This document shows positions 20,042-32,181 of a stretch of DNA of 42,959 bases, piece by piece. Location: assembly GCF_024102715.1 (NCBI RefSeq), contig NZ_JAGFJM010000002.1, positions 1 to 42,959 of the forward strand, given 5' to 3'. The translations under genes were made by a program, and so were the position numbers. Source of the DNA: Nitrosomonas communis (GTDB taxonomy: Bacteria; Pseudomonadota; Gammaproteobacteria; Burkholderiales; Nitrosomonadaceae). Position 1 is the stretch's first letter, and every line of letters begins with the position of its first letter. The notes under the pieces were generated by a model. That model was not told the origin of the DNA. It did no database searches and was given only the letters and a program-made list of their open reading frames with translations.

Positions 20042-21067
20042 CTAGCTACTTTTATGATTGGAAAATGCGATTAATTCCTGCATCTTTTTCATTGCCGCAC
20101 CACTGGCGAGAATACTGCGTGCTTTCTCAACCCCTTCAGCAAGCGATGTAGTGATTCCTGCCACATAAATAGCCGCACCTGCATTCAGCAGCACAATGTC
20201 TCTCGCTGGTCCGGCCTGGTTGTCCAGCACCGACAGCAACATTTCTTTCGCATGGCTTAGATCGGAAACTTTGATTGTTTCAATCGGCGCGCTGGTAATA
20301 CCGAAATCCTCCGGCTGGATGGTATATTCATAAATTTCCCCCTGCTTAAGCTCGCCCACCTTAGTTTCGCCGGTAATGGTAATTTCATCCAGACCATCAT
20401 AGCCGTGGACAACCATGACATGATGGCTGCCGAGGCGCTGTAACACACGCGAAATGATGCTAACCAACCGAACATCAAATACGCCCAGTAACTGATTCCT
20501 GGCGCCAGCAGGATTGGTCAGCGGCCCCAGAATATTGAATAAGGTACGCACACCCAGTTCACGCCGCACTGGTGCTGCGTATTTCATAGCATTATGGAAA
20601 TTGGGTGCAAACATGAAGCCGACACCGATTTGATCAATCGATTGAGCGATTTGCTGAGGTGTTTGAGTCAAATTGATTCCTATTGCTTCCAGCACATCCG
20701 CACTGCCCGATTTACTGGAAACCGAACGACCGCCATGTTTGGCCACTTGCGCACCTGCTGCAGCCGCAACAAAGGCGGATGCAGTCGATACATTGAAAGT
20801 ATGGGAAGTATCGCCGCCGGTACCACAGGTATCGACCAGATGGGTCAGATCAGACACATCCACCCGGCTGGCAAACTCGCGCATCACCTGCGCTGCGGCA
20901 GCAATCTCATTGATAGTTTCTTTTTTTACGCGCAAACCGGCGATGATTGCCGCGATCATCACCGGTGACAACTCACCACACATGATTTGCCGCATCAGCA
21001 CCAGCATGTCATCGTATGGAATTTCCCGATGCTCGATCAGGCGAATCAATATCTCTTGTGGGCTCAC
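20042..21067 (-). CDS. trpD: Anthranilate phosphoribosyltransferase
   Basis: A 341-residue TrpD, which transfers phosphoribosyl from PRPP to anthranilate. [20 protein letters not shown] is the PRPP-binding glycine-rich region, and [19 protein letters not shown] contains the anthranilate/Mg motif. [20 protein letters not shown] and [12 protein letters not shown] are family signatures. The length is normal. It sits between trpG (40 bases upstream) and trpC (9 bases downstream) in one minus-strand operon. Confidence 0.96.
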   Translation of the reverse strand: MSPQEILIRLIEHREIPYDDMLVLMRQIMCGELSPVMIAAIIAGLRVKKETINEIAAAAQVMREFASRVDVSDLTHLVDTCGTGGDTSHTFNVSTASAFVAAAAGAQVAKHGGRSVSSKSGSADVLEAIGINLTQTPQQIAQSIDQIGVGFMFAPNFHNAMKYAAPVRRELGVRTLFNILGPLTNPAGARNQLLGVFDVRLVSIISRVLQRLGSHHVMVVHGYDGLDEITITGETKVGELKQGEIYEYTIQPEDFGITSAPIETIKVSDLSHAKEMLLSVLDNQAGPARDIVLLNAGAAIYVAGITTSLAEGVEKARSILASGAAMKKMQELIAFSNHKSS

Positions 21068-21107
21068 TGATTAAATTACTTGATGAAAGGACTGAATATC
21101 TGACTGT

Positions 21108-21674
21108 TCACCCGCCAACCAGAAAATTTTTGAGTAGTTGGTGACCATGCTCGCTCAGGATCGATTCCGGGTGAAACTGTACCCCCTCAATCGGTAGTGA
21201 TTTATGACGCACTCCCATGATTTCGCCATCTTCTGTCCAGGCGGTAATCTCCAGGCAATCCGGCAAGCTTTCGCGTTCAATTACGAGAGAATGATAGCGT
21301 GTCGCCACAAACGGATTGGGTAAGCCACGAAATACCCCGACATCATGGTGGAAAATCAGAGAAGTCTTGCCATGCATGAGTTGTTTGGCGTGAACAATGC
21401 GACCACCGAACGCCTGTCCGATGCTCTGGTGACCCAGGCATACCCCCAGTGTAGGAACGTGTCCACTATAATCCCTAAGCAATGGCACGGAAATCCCCGC
21501 TTCATTCGGCGTGCAAGGACCAGGTGAAATGACTATTCTGTCAGGATGAAGCTGTTTAATACGTTCCAGCGTTATTTCATCATTACGGAAAACCTCGACT
21601 TCCTCCCCCAGTTCACCAAAATATTGCACCAGGTTATAGGTGAAAGAATCATAATTGTCGATCATCAGCAGCAT
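21108..21674 (-). CDS. trpG: Anthranilate/aminodeoxychorismate synthase glutaminase subunit
   Basis: A 188-residue class I glutamine amidotransferase that supplies ammonia to anthranilate synthase TrpE, and often also to Pab[17 protein letters not shown] opens the protein. The oxyanion site [11 protein letters not shown] and the nucleophile in [11 protein letters not shown] follow, with the catalytic His-Glu in QFHPESI. It is first in trpG-trpD-trpC. trpE is not adjacent: the next upstream gene, 244 bases away, is a porin. No leader peptide with Trp codons or attenuator is evident. Confidence 0.94.
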   Translation of the reverse strand: MLLMIDNYDSFTYNLVQYFGELGEEVEVFRNDEITLERIKQLHPDRIVISPGPCTPNEAGISVPLLRDYSGHVPTLGVCLGHQSIGQAFGGRIVHAKQLMHGKTSLIFHHDVGVFRGLPNPFVATRYHSLVIERESLPDCLEITAWTEDGEIMGVRHKSLPIEGVQFHPESILSEHGHQLLKNFLVGG

Positions 21675-21918
21675 TTTTTATATCAGTGAAACAAGTAATC
21701 GTGCAGGAAATAAGCAGGTGTTAGATCAGCTTTTCAGGTAGCAATTTTATCACGAACTAAATAATTACCAGCTAAAACCGGCAGCTTTAATCATCGTGAC
21801 GGAAATTAATAGGACCACTTCTAGCGACCCCTATCATTTGATATATCTTTCAGCTTGTTAGCTGTCCAAAGTACAAATCCCAATATGCTATTGTTACGTT
21901 GAGCACCCTAATCGATTG

Positions 21919-23265
21919 TTAAAAAGGAAGTAAGAAATCGAGTGAAAACAAGATCTGATCTTTATTGCCGGCAAAAGGCCTATAAGCAGCAGTTTTATAA
22001 GCATCTACCCTATCGTAGCGTATGTTGGGACGAATCTTAAGTTTCCGTAACAATTCCGATTTAAGTTTCAGTGCCTTAGCCACCTTCCAGTTCATACCAA
22101 TAGTCACGGCATAATAATCAGCGGGCGCAACAGTTACACTGCTGATATCGCCTGCGTAACTAACCACTCTCCCATTCACAATATTGGTAGCAGCCGCTAC
22201 CCGGAAAGGCGATGGATTACGAAAACCATCAGCATCACGAAACCACTCACCCCGTATTCCTATTGACAAGCTATCCGTGAGATCATAGTAGAGATGGGTG
22301 ATAAAACTATACCATTCAGCATCTTTTATTACATTGGTGTATTTCTGATTATTTAGCAAGACCCCACCAGCATGGCCATATACATGATGTAAAACCAGCA
22401 GGGTTTTAGGAGTAATCTTGTGCTGCAGCACAATGTTATAAAACCCCCAAGGCTCACTACTCCGTGTAGACGTTTCGCTATAAGTGCCGGAGAGATGAAG
22501 TGTGGTTGCATGATTGTCGCTGGTCCAAGTAAAACCAGCAATTCCACCCCAGTTACCCAATTCTTTATCCCAACCACCGTCCCAGCCACCCATAGCACTG
22601 CCAGTAATCGCCCCCCCCATGATTAACCAGTTCTCATTGAAATGGTAATTTGCCAGCAAACCGGTATGCGTAAAAGGCTCACCGATATTCAAGGTATAAG
22701 CGCGCGTATAAAAGAAGTTATCGGGTGCAGGCACTGTTTCAAAACCAGTGGGGGTGTAGAAATGACCTATTTTGACGTTGAGTCCCTTCCCAAGGGGCGC
22801 ATAAGCTTCTAAGTAAGTTTGTGGAAGTGCAATACCGTAAGTACGCGTAGAAGCACAGCACAAATCCAGATCCCAGTTACTTCTACTGCGTGGCTCGCCA
22901 GTATTGACGTCGAAAGTTGGCACACCAAAAGCTTGCGTAAAAATAGCATCTGTTCCAAACATGAAATCAACGCGTCCACCAAAATCCCATGCATCACCTG
23001 TTGATACTACGGAACGGCGCATAAACACATTGAATTGATTGAGCTGGAACCGATTGGCTTGATCGGCAAAAATGACAGGGCCATTATAGCCGTCAGTCTG
23101 ACTGGGATTAAAAGTTGCGCCAGCATTAATCCAGCCACCCAATTCTACTCTACTGCTCTTTAAAAAGTTTATTAGATTATTAGCTCCAAGGTTATCAGCA
23201 TGTGAAATGATAACCAGCATACTGACCATTACAGCAAAGTGCAGCCATTGCGGATATTTCAACAT
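21919..23265 (-). CDS. Outer-membrane beta-barrel protein, porin-2 (OmpL-like) family
   Basis: A 448-residue exported beta-barrel protein. It has a signal peptide (about residues 1-23, MLVIISHA) and then GGWINAGATFNPSQTDGYNG. The barrel shows NRFQLNQFNVFMRRSV, RVDFMFGTDA, YLEAYAPLGKGLNVKIGHFY and PDNFFYTRAYTLN, motifs of the putative beta-barrel porin-2 family. It closes with a C-terminal aromatic strand, ILFSLDFLLPF. The substrate is unknown. It is a single gene, upstream of trpG and downstream of dnaJ on the minus strand. Two cysteines in DLCCAST (about 135) are unusual for a porin loop. Confidence 0.8.
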   Translation of the reverse strand: MLKYPQWLHFAVMVSMLVIISHADNLGANNLINFLKSSRVELGGWINAGATFNPSQTDGYNGPVIFADQANRFQLNQFNVFMRRSVVSTGDAWDFGGRVDFMFGTDAIFTQAFGVPTFDVNTGEPRSRSNWDLDLCCASTRTYGIALPQTYLEAYAPLGKGLNVKIGHFYTPTGFETVPAPDNFFYTRAYTLNIGEPFTHTGLLANYHFNENWLIMGGAITGSAMGGWDGGWDKELGNWGGIAGFTWTSDNHATTLHLSGTYSETSTRSSEPWGFYNIVLQHKITPKTLLVLHHVYGHAGGVLLNNQKYTNVIKDAEWYSFITHLYYDLTDSLSIGIRGEWFRDADGFRNPSPFRVAAATNIVNGRVVSYAGDISSVTVAPADYYAVTIGMNWKVAKALKLKSELLRKLKIRPNIRYDRVDAYKTAAYRPFAGNKDQILFSLDFLLPF

Positions 23266-23597
23266 ATATTTCTACTTTGCAGTTACTTTGCTAAATCAAG
23301 ATAAAAAGCTATGTCACTTTAAATAATTGCCAGTTGCGCCGTGATTAATACCGCAAGCAGCGTAACGCATTGGGTCAGATATGATGGATTGCGACAGTAA
23401 TTAAATGCAGGCAGAGCTTAAAAAGCATCTAAAAAATTTTCACTTTTTTGTACTCTTGCACGCAAACTCACTACCCTTCTAGAAGATTAAAAATTATCTA
23501 TGAGATGATAATTATCTCTCAATAAACCAGCGCCTGCCAGACCTATCCCTTACACCTACTGTCAATAACTGATGAGATAAAGCAAGCAGATTTAACT
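23266..23597. other. Intergenic region upstream of the porin-2 gene
   Basis: 332 bases between the dnaJ stop and the porin-2 start, AT-rich, with no gene. It contains a perfect 10-base palindrome GATAATTATC at 23506-23515, flanked by TGAGA and TCTCA, a possible operator. It does not match the 7-1-7 Fur consensus well enough to call. No clear intrinsic terminator for dnaJ is visible. Confidence 0.4.
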
Positions 23598-24713
23598 TCA
23601 TTCTGAGAAGAATTCACGCGCTTTTTCCATCCATGATTTAGCTCGTGGACTATGACGAGAATTATCTTTCTGGCTAATATCTTCCAGCTCCTGCAACAAT
23701 TCCTTCTGGCGTGAAGTAAGGTTGACAGGTGTTTCCACCACCACATGACATAAGAGATCACCAGCAGCGTGACTACGTACACCTTTTACTCCTTTGTTCC
23801 GCAAACGGAAAATCTTGCCGGTTTGTGTTTCCGCAGGAATCTTGATTCTCGCATGACCATCCAGAGTAGGGATCTCAATTTCTCCACCCAAAGCTGCTGC
23901 GGTAAAGCTAATGGGTATCTCACAATGTAAATCATTGCCATCACGTTGGAACACGGGATGGCTTGATAAATGAATTACAACATACAGATCCCCTGGCGGG
24001 CCGCCATTGATCCCCGCTTCACCCTCGCCTGAGATACGAATGCGATTACCTTCGTCAACACCTTGCGGGATTTTAATACTCAAGGTTTTATGCTGCTTGA
24101 CGCGGCCCGCGCCATGGCATGATGAGCATGGGGTAGCAATAATTTTGCCACTGCCATGACATTTGGGACATGTTTGCTGGATAGAGAAAAAACCTTGCTG
24201 CATTCTGACCTGACCATGCCCATCACATGTCGTGCAGGTTTTCGGTGAAGTGCCAGGCTTGGCACCATCACCATGGCAAGTATCACAAATCACCATGGTA
24301 GGAATGCGAATCTTGGTTTCAGCACCACGGGCAGCTTGTTCTAAGGTAATTTCCAGGTTATAGCGTAAATCTGCACCGCGATGAATGTTGGATCGCCCTC
24401 CGCCACCACGCATGCCAAAAATATCACTGAAAATATCGCTGAATGCATCGCCAAATCCATGCGCCCCCGCACCTGCTGCCGCACTAGCATCTACACCTGC
24501 ATGGCCATACTGATCATAGGCAGTCCGTTTACTGGCATCAGACAGGATCTCATACGCTTCTTTAGCTTCTTTGAAACGCTCCTCCGCCTTTGCATCGCCA
24601 GCATTCCGGTCTGGATGATATTTCATCGCCAGCTTACGATAAGCTTTTTTAATTTCACTCTCGTCAGCATCTCTGCCGACACCAAGCACATCATAATAAT
24701 CGCGTTTGCTCAT
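23598..24713 (-). CDS. dnaJ: Chaperone protein DnaJ
   Basis: A 371-residue type I Hsp40. The J-domain has HPD at 33-35, followed by a Gly/Phe-rich linker (about 75-105). Four CxxCxGxG zinc repeats follow ([32 protein letters not shown]). The two C-terminal substrate-binding domains complete the protein. It stimulates DnaK ATPase and delivers unfolded substrates. It is last in grpE-dnaK-dnaJ, 205 bases after dnaK. A stable inverted repeat lies in that gap and may lower dnaJ expression relative to dnaK. Confidence 0.97.
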   Translation of the reverse strand: MSKRDYYDVLGVGRDADESEIKKAYRKLAMKYHPDRNAGDAKAEERFKEAKEAYEILSDASKRTAYDQYGHAGVDASAAAGAGAHGFGDAFSDIFSDIFGMRGGGGRSNIHRGADLRYNLEITLEQAARGAETKIRIPTMVICDTCHGDGAKPGTSPKTCTTCDGHGQVRMQQGFFSIQQTCPKCHGSGKIIATPCSSCHGAGRVKQHKTLSIKIPQGVDEGNRIRISGEGEAGINGGPPGDLYVVIHLSSHPVFQRDGNDLHCEIPISFTAAALGGEIEIPTLDGHARIKIPAETQTGKIFRLRNKGVKGVRSHAAGDLLCHVVVETPVNLTSRQKELLQELEDISQKDNSRHSPRAKSWMEKAREFFSE

Positions 24714-24842
24714 AAAAATTTCCGGCTATCAGGATCTGGTCAAAGCAGCAAATTGACTGGATGATCATTTTGCTACCTTTATTCAAATCCAGTTTAATTC
24801 TGATTTAAAAAGTTAATGATTTTCCTACAAGGAAATATCAAA

Positions 24843-24886
24843 ACGCAGAGCAAACAAGGAATCTTTTTATCCTCGCATCTCTGCGT
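24843..24886. terminator. Hairpin between dnaK and dnaJ
   Basis: Perfect 8-base arms ACGCAGAG (24843-24850) and CTCTGCGT (24879-24886) enclose a further AGGA/TCCT inner pairing. Read on the minus strand the stem is followed by TTTTGAT, so it could be a partial terminator or an mRNA processing or stability stem between dnaK and dnaJ. The T-run is short, so attenuation rather than full termination is likelier. Confidence 0.45.
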
Positions 24887-24918
24887 CTTAGCGCCAATTA
24901 CAACTAGCTAAAAAGAAA

Positions 24919-26850
24919 TTATTTCTTATCTTTCACTTCTTCAAATTCAGCATCAACCACTTCACCTTCTACTGTCTTCTCATCTTTCTTAGCAGAAGCT
25001 GATTCAGTCTTAGCATGCGCTGACTGTGTCTGTTCCTGCGAATAAATCTTTTCTGCCAGTTTTTGAGAAGCTTCGGTTAGTGCTTGGGTTTTTGCTTCAA
25101 TTGTATCCTTGTCATTTGACTTAAGTGCATCTTCCGCATCTTTCAGTGCAGCTTCTATTTTTGCTTTTTCATCTGCTGCCAGTTTGTCGCCATGTTCTGT
25201 CAGCGACTTTCTGACTGAGTGAATCATGGCATCGCACTGATTGCGGCTGTTGACCAGTTCCAATACTTTCTTATCCTCTTCAGCATGTGCCTCGGCATCC
25301 TTGACCATGCGTTGAATTTCATCTTCCGACAAACCTGAGCTCGCCTGAATCTTGATTTTGTTTTCCTTACCAGTCGCTTTGTCTTTGGCTGATACATGCA
25401 ATATACCGTTTGCATCAATATCGAAAGTCACTTCAATTTGCGGCATGCCGCGTGGCGCTGATGGAATATCTGTCAGATTAAACTGTCCCAAGCTTTTATT
25501 ACCCGATGCCATTTCCCGCTCACCTTGCAGTACGTGAATCGTCACTGCAGTCTGATTATCATCCGCCGTGGAAAACACCTGCTGTGCTTTGGTCGGGATG
25601 GTCGTATTCTTTTGAATCAGCTTGGTCATGACACCACCGAGGGTTTCAATGCCTAACGATAACGGCGTCACATCCAACAACAGCACGTCCTTGACATCAC
25701 CCTTTAATACACCACCCTGAATCGCCGCGCCAATTGCCACCGCTTCATCCGGATTGACATCCTTACGTGGCTCTTTGCCAAAAATCTCTTTAACCTTATC
25801 CTGCACTTTAGGCATGCGGGTTTGTCCACCCACCAGAATCACGTCATCGATATCCGAGAAAGACAAACCTGCATCTTTAATTGCAGTACGGCATGGTGCA
25901 ATCGTGCGTTCGACCAATTCTTCCACCAAACTCTCCAATTTGGCGCGGGTGATTTTGATCGCAAGATGTTTCGGTCCTGAAGCATCTGCCGTGATATAAG
26001 GCAGATTGACCTCTGTCTGTTGACTGGATGACAGCTCAATTTTGGCCTTCTCTGCTGCATCTTTCAGACGCTGCAGGGCTAGCATGTCTTTTCTCAGATC
26101 AATACCGCTTTCTTTCTTGAATTCATCAACCAGATATTCGATCACCCGCGAGTCAAAATCCTCCCCCCCGAGGAAGGTATCTCCATTGGTAGCAAGCACC
26201 TCAAATTGATGCTCGCCTTCTACCTCTGCTATTTCAATAATGGAAATATCGAAAGTGCCACCACCCAAGTCATATACGGCAATCTTACGGTCACCTTCTT
26301 TTTTATCCATGCCGAAAGCCAAAGCAGCCGCAGTCGGTTCATTGATAATGCGCTTGACTTCCAAACCTGCAATCCGGCCTGCATCCTTGGTAGCCTGCCG
26401 TTGCGAATCATTAAAGTAGGCAGGTACTGTGATGACTGCTTCGGTTACCGGTTCTCCCAGATAATCTTCAGCCGTTTTTTTCATTTTTATCAGCACTTGT
26501 GCTGAAATCTCAGGTGGCGCAATCTTCCTGCCACGTACTTCAACCCAGGCATCATTATTATCGGCGCGAACAATACTGTACGGCACCATTTTAATGTCCT
26601 TCTGCACCATGTCTTCGTCGAAACGGCGGCCGATGAGCCGTTTTACGGCAAACAAGGTATTCTTTGGATTGGTCACGGCTTGCCGTTTAGCAGCAGCACC
26701 TACCAGAATTTCACTATCATCCGTGTAAGCCACGATGGAAGGAGTTGTTCGTGCACCTTCCGAATTTTCAATCACCTTGGGTTTACCACTCTCCATCACT
26801 GCGACACACGAGTTGGTGGTACCCAGGTCGATCCCAATTATTTTTCCCAT
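24919..26850 (-). CDS. dnaK: Chaperone protein DnaK (Hsp70)
   Basis: A 643-residue Hsp70. The N-terminal ATPase domain opens [17 protein letters not shown]. It contains [32 protein letters not shown] and [14 protein letters not shown]. The linker [19 protein letters not shown] is followed by the substrate-binding domain and an alpha-helical lid. The C-terminus ends with the acidic EEVKDKK-type tail. Length matches E. coli DnaK (638). It lies 74 bases after grpE on the same strand. Confidence 0.98.
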   Translation of the reverse strand: MGKIIGIDLGTTNSCVAVMESGKPKVIENSEGARTTPSIVAYTDDSEILVGAAAKRQAVTNPKNTLFAVKRLIGRRFDEDMVQKDIKMVPYSIVRADNNDAWVEVRGRKIAPPEISAQVLIKMKKTAEDYLGEPVTEAVITVPAYFNDSQRQATKDAGRIAGLEVKRIINEPTAAALAFGMDKKEGDRKIAVYDLGGGTFDISIIEIAEVEGEHQFEVLATNGDTFLGGEDFDSRVIEYLVDEFKKESGIDLRKDMLALQRLKDAAEKAKIELSSSQQTEVNLPYITADASGPKHLAIKITRAKLESLVEELVERTIAPCRTAIKDAGLSFSDIDDVILVGGQTRMPKVQDKVKEIFGKEPRKDVNPDEAVAIGAAIQGGVLKGDVKDVLLLDVTPLSLGIETLGGVMTKLIQKNTTIPTKAQQVFSTADDNQTAVTIHVLQGEREMASGNKSLGQFNLTDIPSAPRGMPQIEVTFDIDANGILHVSAKDKATGKENKIKIQASSGLSEDEIQRMVKDAEAHAEEDKKVLELVNSRNQCDAMIHSVRKSLTEHGDKLAADEKAKIEAALKDAEDALKSNDKDTIEAKTQALTEASQKLAEKIYSQEQTQSAHAKTESASAKKDEKTVEGEVVDAEFEEVKDKK

Positions 26851-26924
26851 ACTTGCTCGATCCTTTAAGAGGTTAAAACTAACAATTTATCTAAAATCTG
26901 GAAATGGAGACTTCTACCGAAATC

Positions 26925-27512
26925 TCAAGTATCTTTACCCTTTGAAACCGCTACCATTGCCGGACGAATCACCCGATCATGCAGCATATAGCCTCTCTGT
27001 AATACTTGGGTAACTGTATTTGGGGCAAGTTCTGATTCCACCATACACATTGCCTGATGTTGATGGGGATCAAATTTCTCACCATCTGGATTGATAACCT
27101 TAATATTGAATTTCTCGAAAACAGCAGCTAGCTGCTTCTGTGTCAATTCCACGCCATTTTTAAAATTCTCCAGTGTCGCATTCTCGACCGCCAACGCAGC
27201 TTCAAGGCTATCCATGACCGCTAGCAATTCAGTAGAAAATTTTTCAATAGCATATTTATGTGCATTAGCAATATCTGCTTGAGCTCGCTTACGGATATTT
27301 TCAGCTTCTGCTTTGGCACGCAGCCAGGCATCATGATGTTCAGCTGCATTTAACTCAGCCTCTTTCAGTAACTCCTCAAGACTGGGCATTATCTCCACTT
27401 GTGACTCGGTCTCATGGGTATTTTTATCTTTGGAAGCTTCAGCTTCATTTATTTCACCGCTCACCGGTATCAACTCCTGTTCATCTGTTTGTGATTTATT
27501 TGATTCTTGCAT
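26925..27512 (-). CDS. grpE: Nucleotide exchange factor GrpE
   Basis: A 195-residue GrpE, which releases ADP from DnaK. An acidic, disordered N-terminus (about 1-45) leads into a long coiled coil containing [18 protein letters not shown] (about 58-75). The C-terminal beta-domain has the signatures FDPHQHQAM and [14 protein letters not shown]. It is first in the grpE-dnaK-dnaJ operon. A sigma32-like promoter lies just upstream. No hrcA gene and no CIRCE element is present here, pointing to RpoH rather than HrcA control. Confidence 0.96.
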   Translation of the reverse strand: MQESNKSQTDEQELIPVSGEINEAEASKDKNTHETESQVEIMPSLEELLKEAELNAAEHHDAWLRAKAEAENIRKRAQADIANAHKYAIEKFSTELLAVMDSLEAALAVENATLENFKNGVELTQKQLAAVFEKFNIKVINPDGEKFDPHQHQAMCMVESELAPNTVTQVLQRGYMLHDRVIRPAMVAVSKGKDT

Positions 27513-27537
27513 ACTTACCTCCCGATTGTGGGATGTT

Positions 27538-27566
27538 ATATTGGGATCGTTATTCCAATTTCAACC
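27538..27566 (-). promoter_or_regulatory. Predicted sigma32 (RpoH) promoter of grpE-dnaK-dnaJ
   Basis: On the minus strand GGTTGAAA (27566-27559) is followed after 13 bases by CCCAATAT (27545-27538). This fits the heat-shock consensus CTTGAAA-N11-16-CCCATnT, with both elements nearly complete. The -10 lies 26 bases before the grpE ATG, giving a short leader that contains the GGGAGG ribosome site. No CIRCE repeat is seen. Confidence 0.75.
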
Positions 27567-27664
27567 CGTTCAACTCATTTAGATTAGCAAATAGCCTAAT
27601 CACAAGAAAAATTGCTACAACGTTATTCTTAATACACTAAAAAATCGATGGAAAATAGTGATCG

Positions 27665-29116
<1,452 letters not shown>

Positions 29117-29148
29117 TCAGCATCTCCAGTTAATCAAAGGATAACCCC

Positions 29149-29775
29149 ATGAAACTGATTGGATCATTGACCTGTCCCTATGTACGCAAAATTCGCATTA
29201 TTCTGACTGAGAAGTACATCAACTATGATTTTGCTATCGATATTCCCTGGAATACCGATAGCCACGTTACCACTCACAACCCGCTGGGTAAGATCCCTGT
29301 CCTGATTATGGATAATGGGAAAACACTGTTTGACTCACGCGTGATTGCAGAATATTTGGATTCTCTGGAGCATACCGATTCCACTTTCCGCCTTATTCCA
29401 GAATCTGGCCCTCATCGATGGGCAGTAAAGCGTTGGGAAGCACTGGCAGATGGTATCTGTGATGCTGCAGCAACCATTTTCCTGGAACTTAAACGCCCTG
29501 AGAACCAGCAAAATCAAGAATGGATAAGCCGTCAGCAAAAGAAAATTGATTTGGGCTTAGCGGCCGCTGCCATGGCACTGGACAGTAACGACTGGTGTGA
29601 AGAAGAGACAATGACACTGGCCGATATCGCTTTGGGCTGTGCGATGGGCTATTTGACATTTCGTTTTCCGCAAATCGATTGGCGCAAATCTTATCCCAAT
29701 CTTGCCAAATTGATTGATAAACTGGAGCAACGCGAATCCTTTATCAGTACGGCACCAACAGATAAAGCCAGTTGA
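29149..29775 (+). CDS. Glutathione S-transferase family protein
   Basis: A 208-residue GST. The N-terminal thioredoxin-like domain has LIGSLTCPYVRKIRIILTEK, with Ser/Cys at the usual glutathione-activating place. NPLGKIPVLIMDNGKTLFDS contains the cis-proline and the glutathione gamma-Glu site. The helical C-terminal domain ends near TLADIALGCAMGYL, the N-capping-box region. It resembles bacterial YibF-like and stress-linked GSTs, but the substrate is not readable. It has its own promoter region divergent from purB, and is convergent with mnmA, whose stop is 30 bases away. Confidence 0.88.
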   Translation: MKLIGSLTCPYVRKIRIILTEKYINYDFAIDIPWNTDSHVTTHNPLGKIPVLIMDNGKTLFDSRVIAEYLDSLEHTDSTFRLIPESGPHRWAVKRWEALADGICDAAATIFLELKRPENQQNQEWISRQQKKIDLGLAAAAMALDSNDWCEEETMTLADIALGCAMGYLTFRFPQIDWRKSYPNLAKLIDKLEQRESFISTAPTDKAS

Positions 29776-29805
29776 ATGCTGCGGCAAGTTCGCCATGAAC
29801 ACCAA

Positions 29806-30891
29806 TCATTCACTGCCAGTGATCACCCCTCCACCGAGACATACCTTGCTTTCATACACCACTACAGATTGCCCTGGAGTCACTGCCCATTGTGGCTGCG
29901 CAAAGTCAATTTGGCAGCTGCCTTGACCAATACGGTTAATAGCACAGGGTGCATCAATTTGTCGGTAACGGGTTTTTGCTGCATACACCCAGTTGCAATG
30001 AGGTGCCTTACCACTGATCCAGGACAGATCAGTCGCCCATAAGGTAGATCGGAGCAATGTCGCATGGTCATGCCCCTGCACCACGATCAATACATTTCTT
30101 GCCATATCTTTAGCTGCAACAAACCACGGCTTTTCAGTGCCATCTTTGGTACCACCAATACCCAGTCCCTGCCGTTGCCCGATAGTGTAATACATCAGGC
30201 CGATATGCTTGCCGACTACCTTCCCTTCTGGCGTCTGGATTTCTCCTGGTTCATGCGGTAAATACCGATTGAGAAACTCACGGAAGGGCCGCTCGCCGAT
30301 GAAACAGATGCCAGTGCTGTCCTTCTTAGAAAAATTCGGTAACTTGTGCTCAAGTGCGATTTGACGCACCTCGCGCTTGTAAAGATGACCAACAGGAAAT
30401 AATGCTTTTGCCAGTTGCTCTTGGTTTAAACGATACAGGAAATAGCTCTGATCCTTGTTGCCATCCTCACCCTTCAATAACTGATACGAATCATTGACCC
30501 TACGTACCTGCGCATAGTGGCCCGTGGCAATATAATCTGCGCCAAGGGTAATAGCATGATCGAGAAAAGCCTTGAACTTGATTTCAGCATTACACAATAC
30601 ATCCGGATTAGGTGTTCTCCCGGCTTTATATTCGGCGAGAAACATACTGAATACGCGTTCTTTATATTCGGCCGAGAAATTAATTACTTCCAGCGGAATA
30701 TCGATAACGTCTGCTACTGATGCCGCATCGATGAAATCCTGGCGGGATGAACAATATTCATCAGTATCATCATCTTCCCAGTTCTTCATGAACAAACCGA
30801 TCACTTCATAACCCTGTTCTTTTAATAAAAGGGCTGCAACAGAAGAGTCTACCCCCCCGGACATCCCTACTATGACACGCTGTTTCCTCAT
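29806..30891 (-). CDS. mnmA: tRNA-specific 2-thiouridylase MnmA
   Basis: A 361-residue MnmA, which makes 2-thiouridine at wobble U34 of tRNA for Lys, Glu and Gln. The PP-loop is SGGVDSS (11-17). The first catalytic cysteine is in VLCNAEIKF, and the second is in [15 protein letters not shown] and [14 protein letters not shown] complete the family pattern. Two starts are possible. ATG at 30903 overlaps the upstream NUDIX gene, and ATG at 30891 gives the usual [12 protein letters not shown] beginning. I prefer 30891. It is translationally close to the NUDIX gene, a pairing common in proteobacteria (mnmA with nudJ-type genes). Confidence 0.95.
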   Translation of the reverse strand: MRKQRVIVGMSGGVDSSVAALLLKEQGYEVIGLFMKNWEDDDTDEYCSSRQDFIDAASVADVIDIPLEVINFSAEYKERVFSMFLAEYKAGRTPNPDVLCNAEIKFKAFLDHAITLGADYIATGHYAQVRRVNDSYQLLKGEDGNKDQSYFLYRLNQEQLAKALFPVGHLYKREVRQIALEHKLPNFSKKDSTGICFIGERPFREFLNRYLPHEPGEIQTPEGKVVGKHIGLMYYTIGQRQGLGIGGTKDGTEKPWFVAAKDMARNVLIVVQGHDHATLLRSTLWATDLSWISGKAPHCNWVYAAKTRYRQIDAPCAINRIGQGSCQIDFAQPQWAVTPGQSVVVYESKVCLGGGVITGSE

Positions 30892-30895
30892 GACT

Positions 30896-31345
30896 TCAAT
30901 CATAATGTGTAATAATTTCCAGAGGATAGCGTTTCCCAGCCAAATAATCTTCGATACATTGCATCACCAGTGGACTGCGATGGCAGCTACTGCGTTCACG
31001 AATCTCATGCAGATCAAACCAGGCAGCACACAAAATGCCACTATCCAGCGTTCGATTCGGATCAAAGTCAGTCACCATACCAGACAGCGCAAAACGCAGG
31101 AAAGTTGTGTCAGCAGCGTAAGAATGCCAGTGGTAAATGCCTATCAGCCATTGGGGAATAAAAGTATAAGCCGTTTCTTCCAGTACTTCCCGGATACTCG
31201 CCTCAATAATGGATTCGCCAGGTTCCAAATGCCCGGCGGGCTGATTGAGTTGTATGCCCTGATCCTGTTGATCTTCTTCTACCAATAGATATTTGCCATT
31301 TTGCTCGATAACGGCGGCAACCGTAACATTAGGTTTCCAAATCAT
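30896..31345 (-). CDS. NUDIX hydrolase, NudJ-like
   Basis: A 149-residue NUDIX pyrophosphatase. Its box spans 38-60 (G38-x5-E-x7-REVLEETA) and has alanine in place of the last glycine, as I recall for NudJ-like betaproteobacterial members. The preceding [13 protein letters not shown] and the later GIYHWHS are typical of this subgroup. E. coli NudJ hydrolyses HMP-PP and nucleoside di- and triphosphates; activity here is inferred. Its stop is 4 bases before the preferred mnmA start, so the two genes form one operon. Confidence 0.88.
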   Translation of the reverse strand: MIWKPNVTVAAVIEQNGKYLLVEEDQQDQGIQLNQPAGHLEPGESIIEASIREVLEETAYTFIPQWLIGIYHWHSYAADTTFLRFALSGMVTDFDPNRTLDSGILCAAWFDLHEIRERSSCHRSPLVMQCIEDYLAGKRYPLEIITHYD

Positions 31346-31435
31346 GATTGTTGTACGGATTAATTTAATAAAGAAGCGTATCTCTAAAACTTGCTATCAT
31401 CATGCCAGCAATATATTGATGAGAGTATATTTTTC

Positions 31436-32161
31436 ATGCATATTTCAATCATTATTCCAGCTTTCAACGAAGAACGTTTGATTGGTCAGTGTTTACAGTT
31501 TGTTACTGAAGCACTTGCCGCCAACCATAATTTTGGTTTTACTCACGAAATCATCGTGGTCGATAACAATTCTACCGACAACACAGCCAAGCTGGCAAAG
31601 CAGGCGGGAGCACGCGTCATTTTTGAACCAATCAATCACATTGCCCGCGCACGTACTGCTGGCACTGCCGCTGCCACTGGAGACTGGCTGATATTTCTGG
31701 ATGCGGATTGTCTGCTGAGCAAGGAATTATTAACCGATATCTTTCGATTGATCAAGGAAGGCAAGCATGTCGGTGCTGGCAGCACCCTGCTGATGCCAGG
31801 ACAGCCCTGGTGGGCAAATGCAATATTAAAGCTATGGACAGTATTATCCGTTTTATTCGGCTGGGCCGCAGGTGCATTAATGGTATGTAACAGTAAAGCA
31901 TTTCATGAAATAGGTGGTTTCAATCTGGAACTCTACGCAGCAGAGGAGATTGAATTCAGTCAAAAACTCAAAAAGTGGGGCCAGGCCCACCGTCTCAAAT
32001 TTACGATTCTAACAACCCACCCTCTCGTAACATCGGCAAGAAAAATTAAACTCTATAGCAAGCGAGAAATTTTTGGACAATTTTTACGTCTTATCCTCCA
32101 TCCCTACCGATCGCTGCATGACAAAAAATGGCTATCGATGTGGTATGACGGGCGACGTTAA
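31436..32161 (+). CDS. Family 2 glycosyltransferase
   Basis: A 241-residue GT2-fold protein. It opens HISIIIPAFNEERLIGQCL. The nucleotide-sugar site is VVDNNSTDNT (41-50), the metal-binding DAD is at 89-91 (FLDADCLL), and GGFNLELYAAEEIEF is the acceptor/ED-like region. It has no long C-terminal membrane domain, so it is soluble or peripherally bound. ATG at 31436 is preferred to a TTG at 31391 because the family begins at HISIIIPAFNE. Sugar and acceptor are unknown. The next gene follows after 20 bases, suggesting a two-gene unit. Confidence 0.88.
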   Translation: MHISIIIPAFNEERLIGQCLQFVTEALAANHNFGFTHEIIVVDNNSTDNTAKLAKQAGARVIFEPINHIARARTAGTAAATGDWLIFLDADCLLSKELLTDIFRLIKEGKHVGAGSTLLMPGQPWWANAILKLWTVLSVLFGWAAGALMVCNSKAFHEIGGFNLELYAAEEIEFSQKLKKWGQAHRLKFTILTTHPLVTSARKIKLYSKREIFGQFLRLILHPYRSLHDKKWLSMWYDGRR

Positions 32162-32181
32162 CTCCTCAGTCACCTAAACAT

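Noticed and set aside
23501-23521. Palindromic AT-rich site upstream of the porin-2 gene as a Fur box
   Set aside because: It contains GATAATTATC but not the 7-1-7 arrangement, and it is about 240 bases from the gene start.
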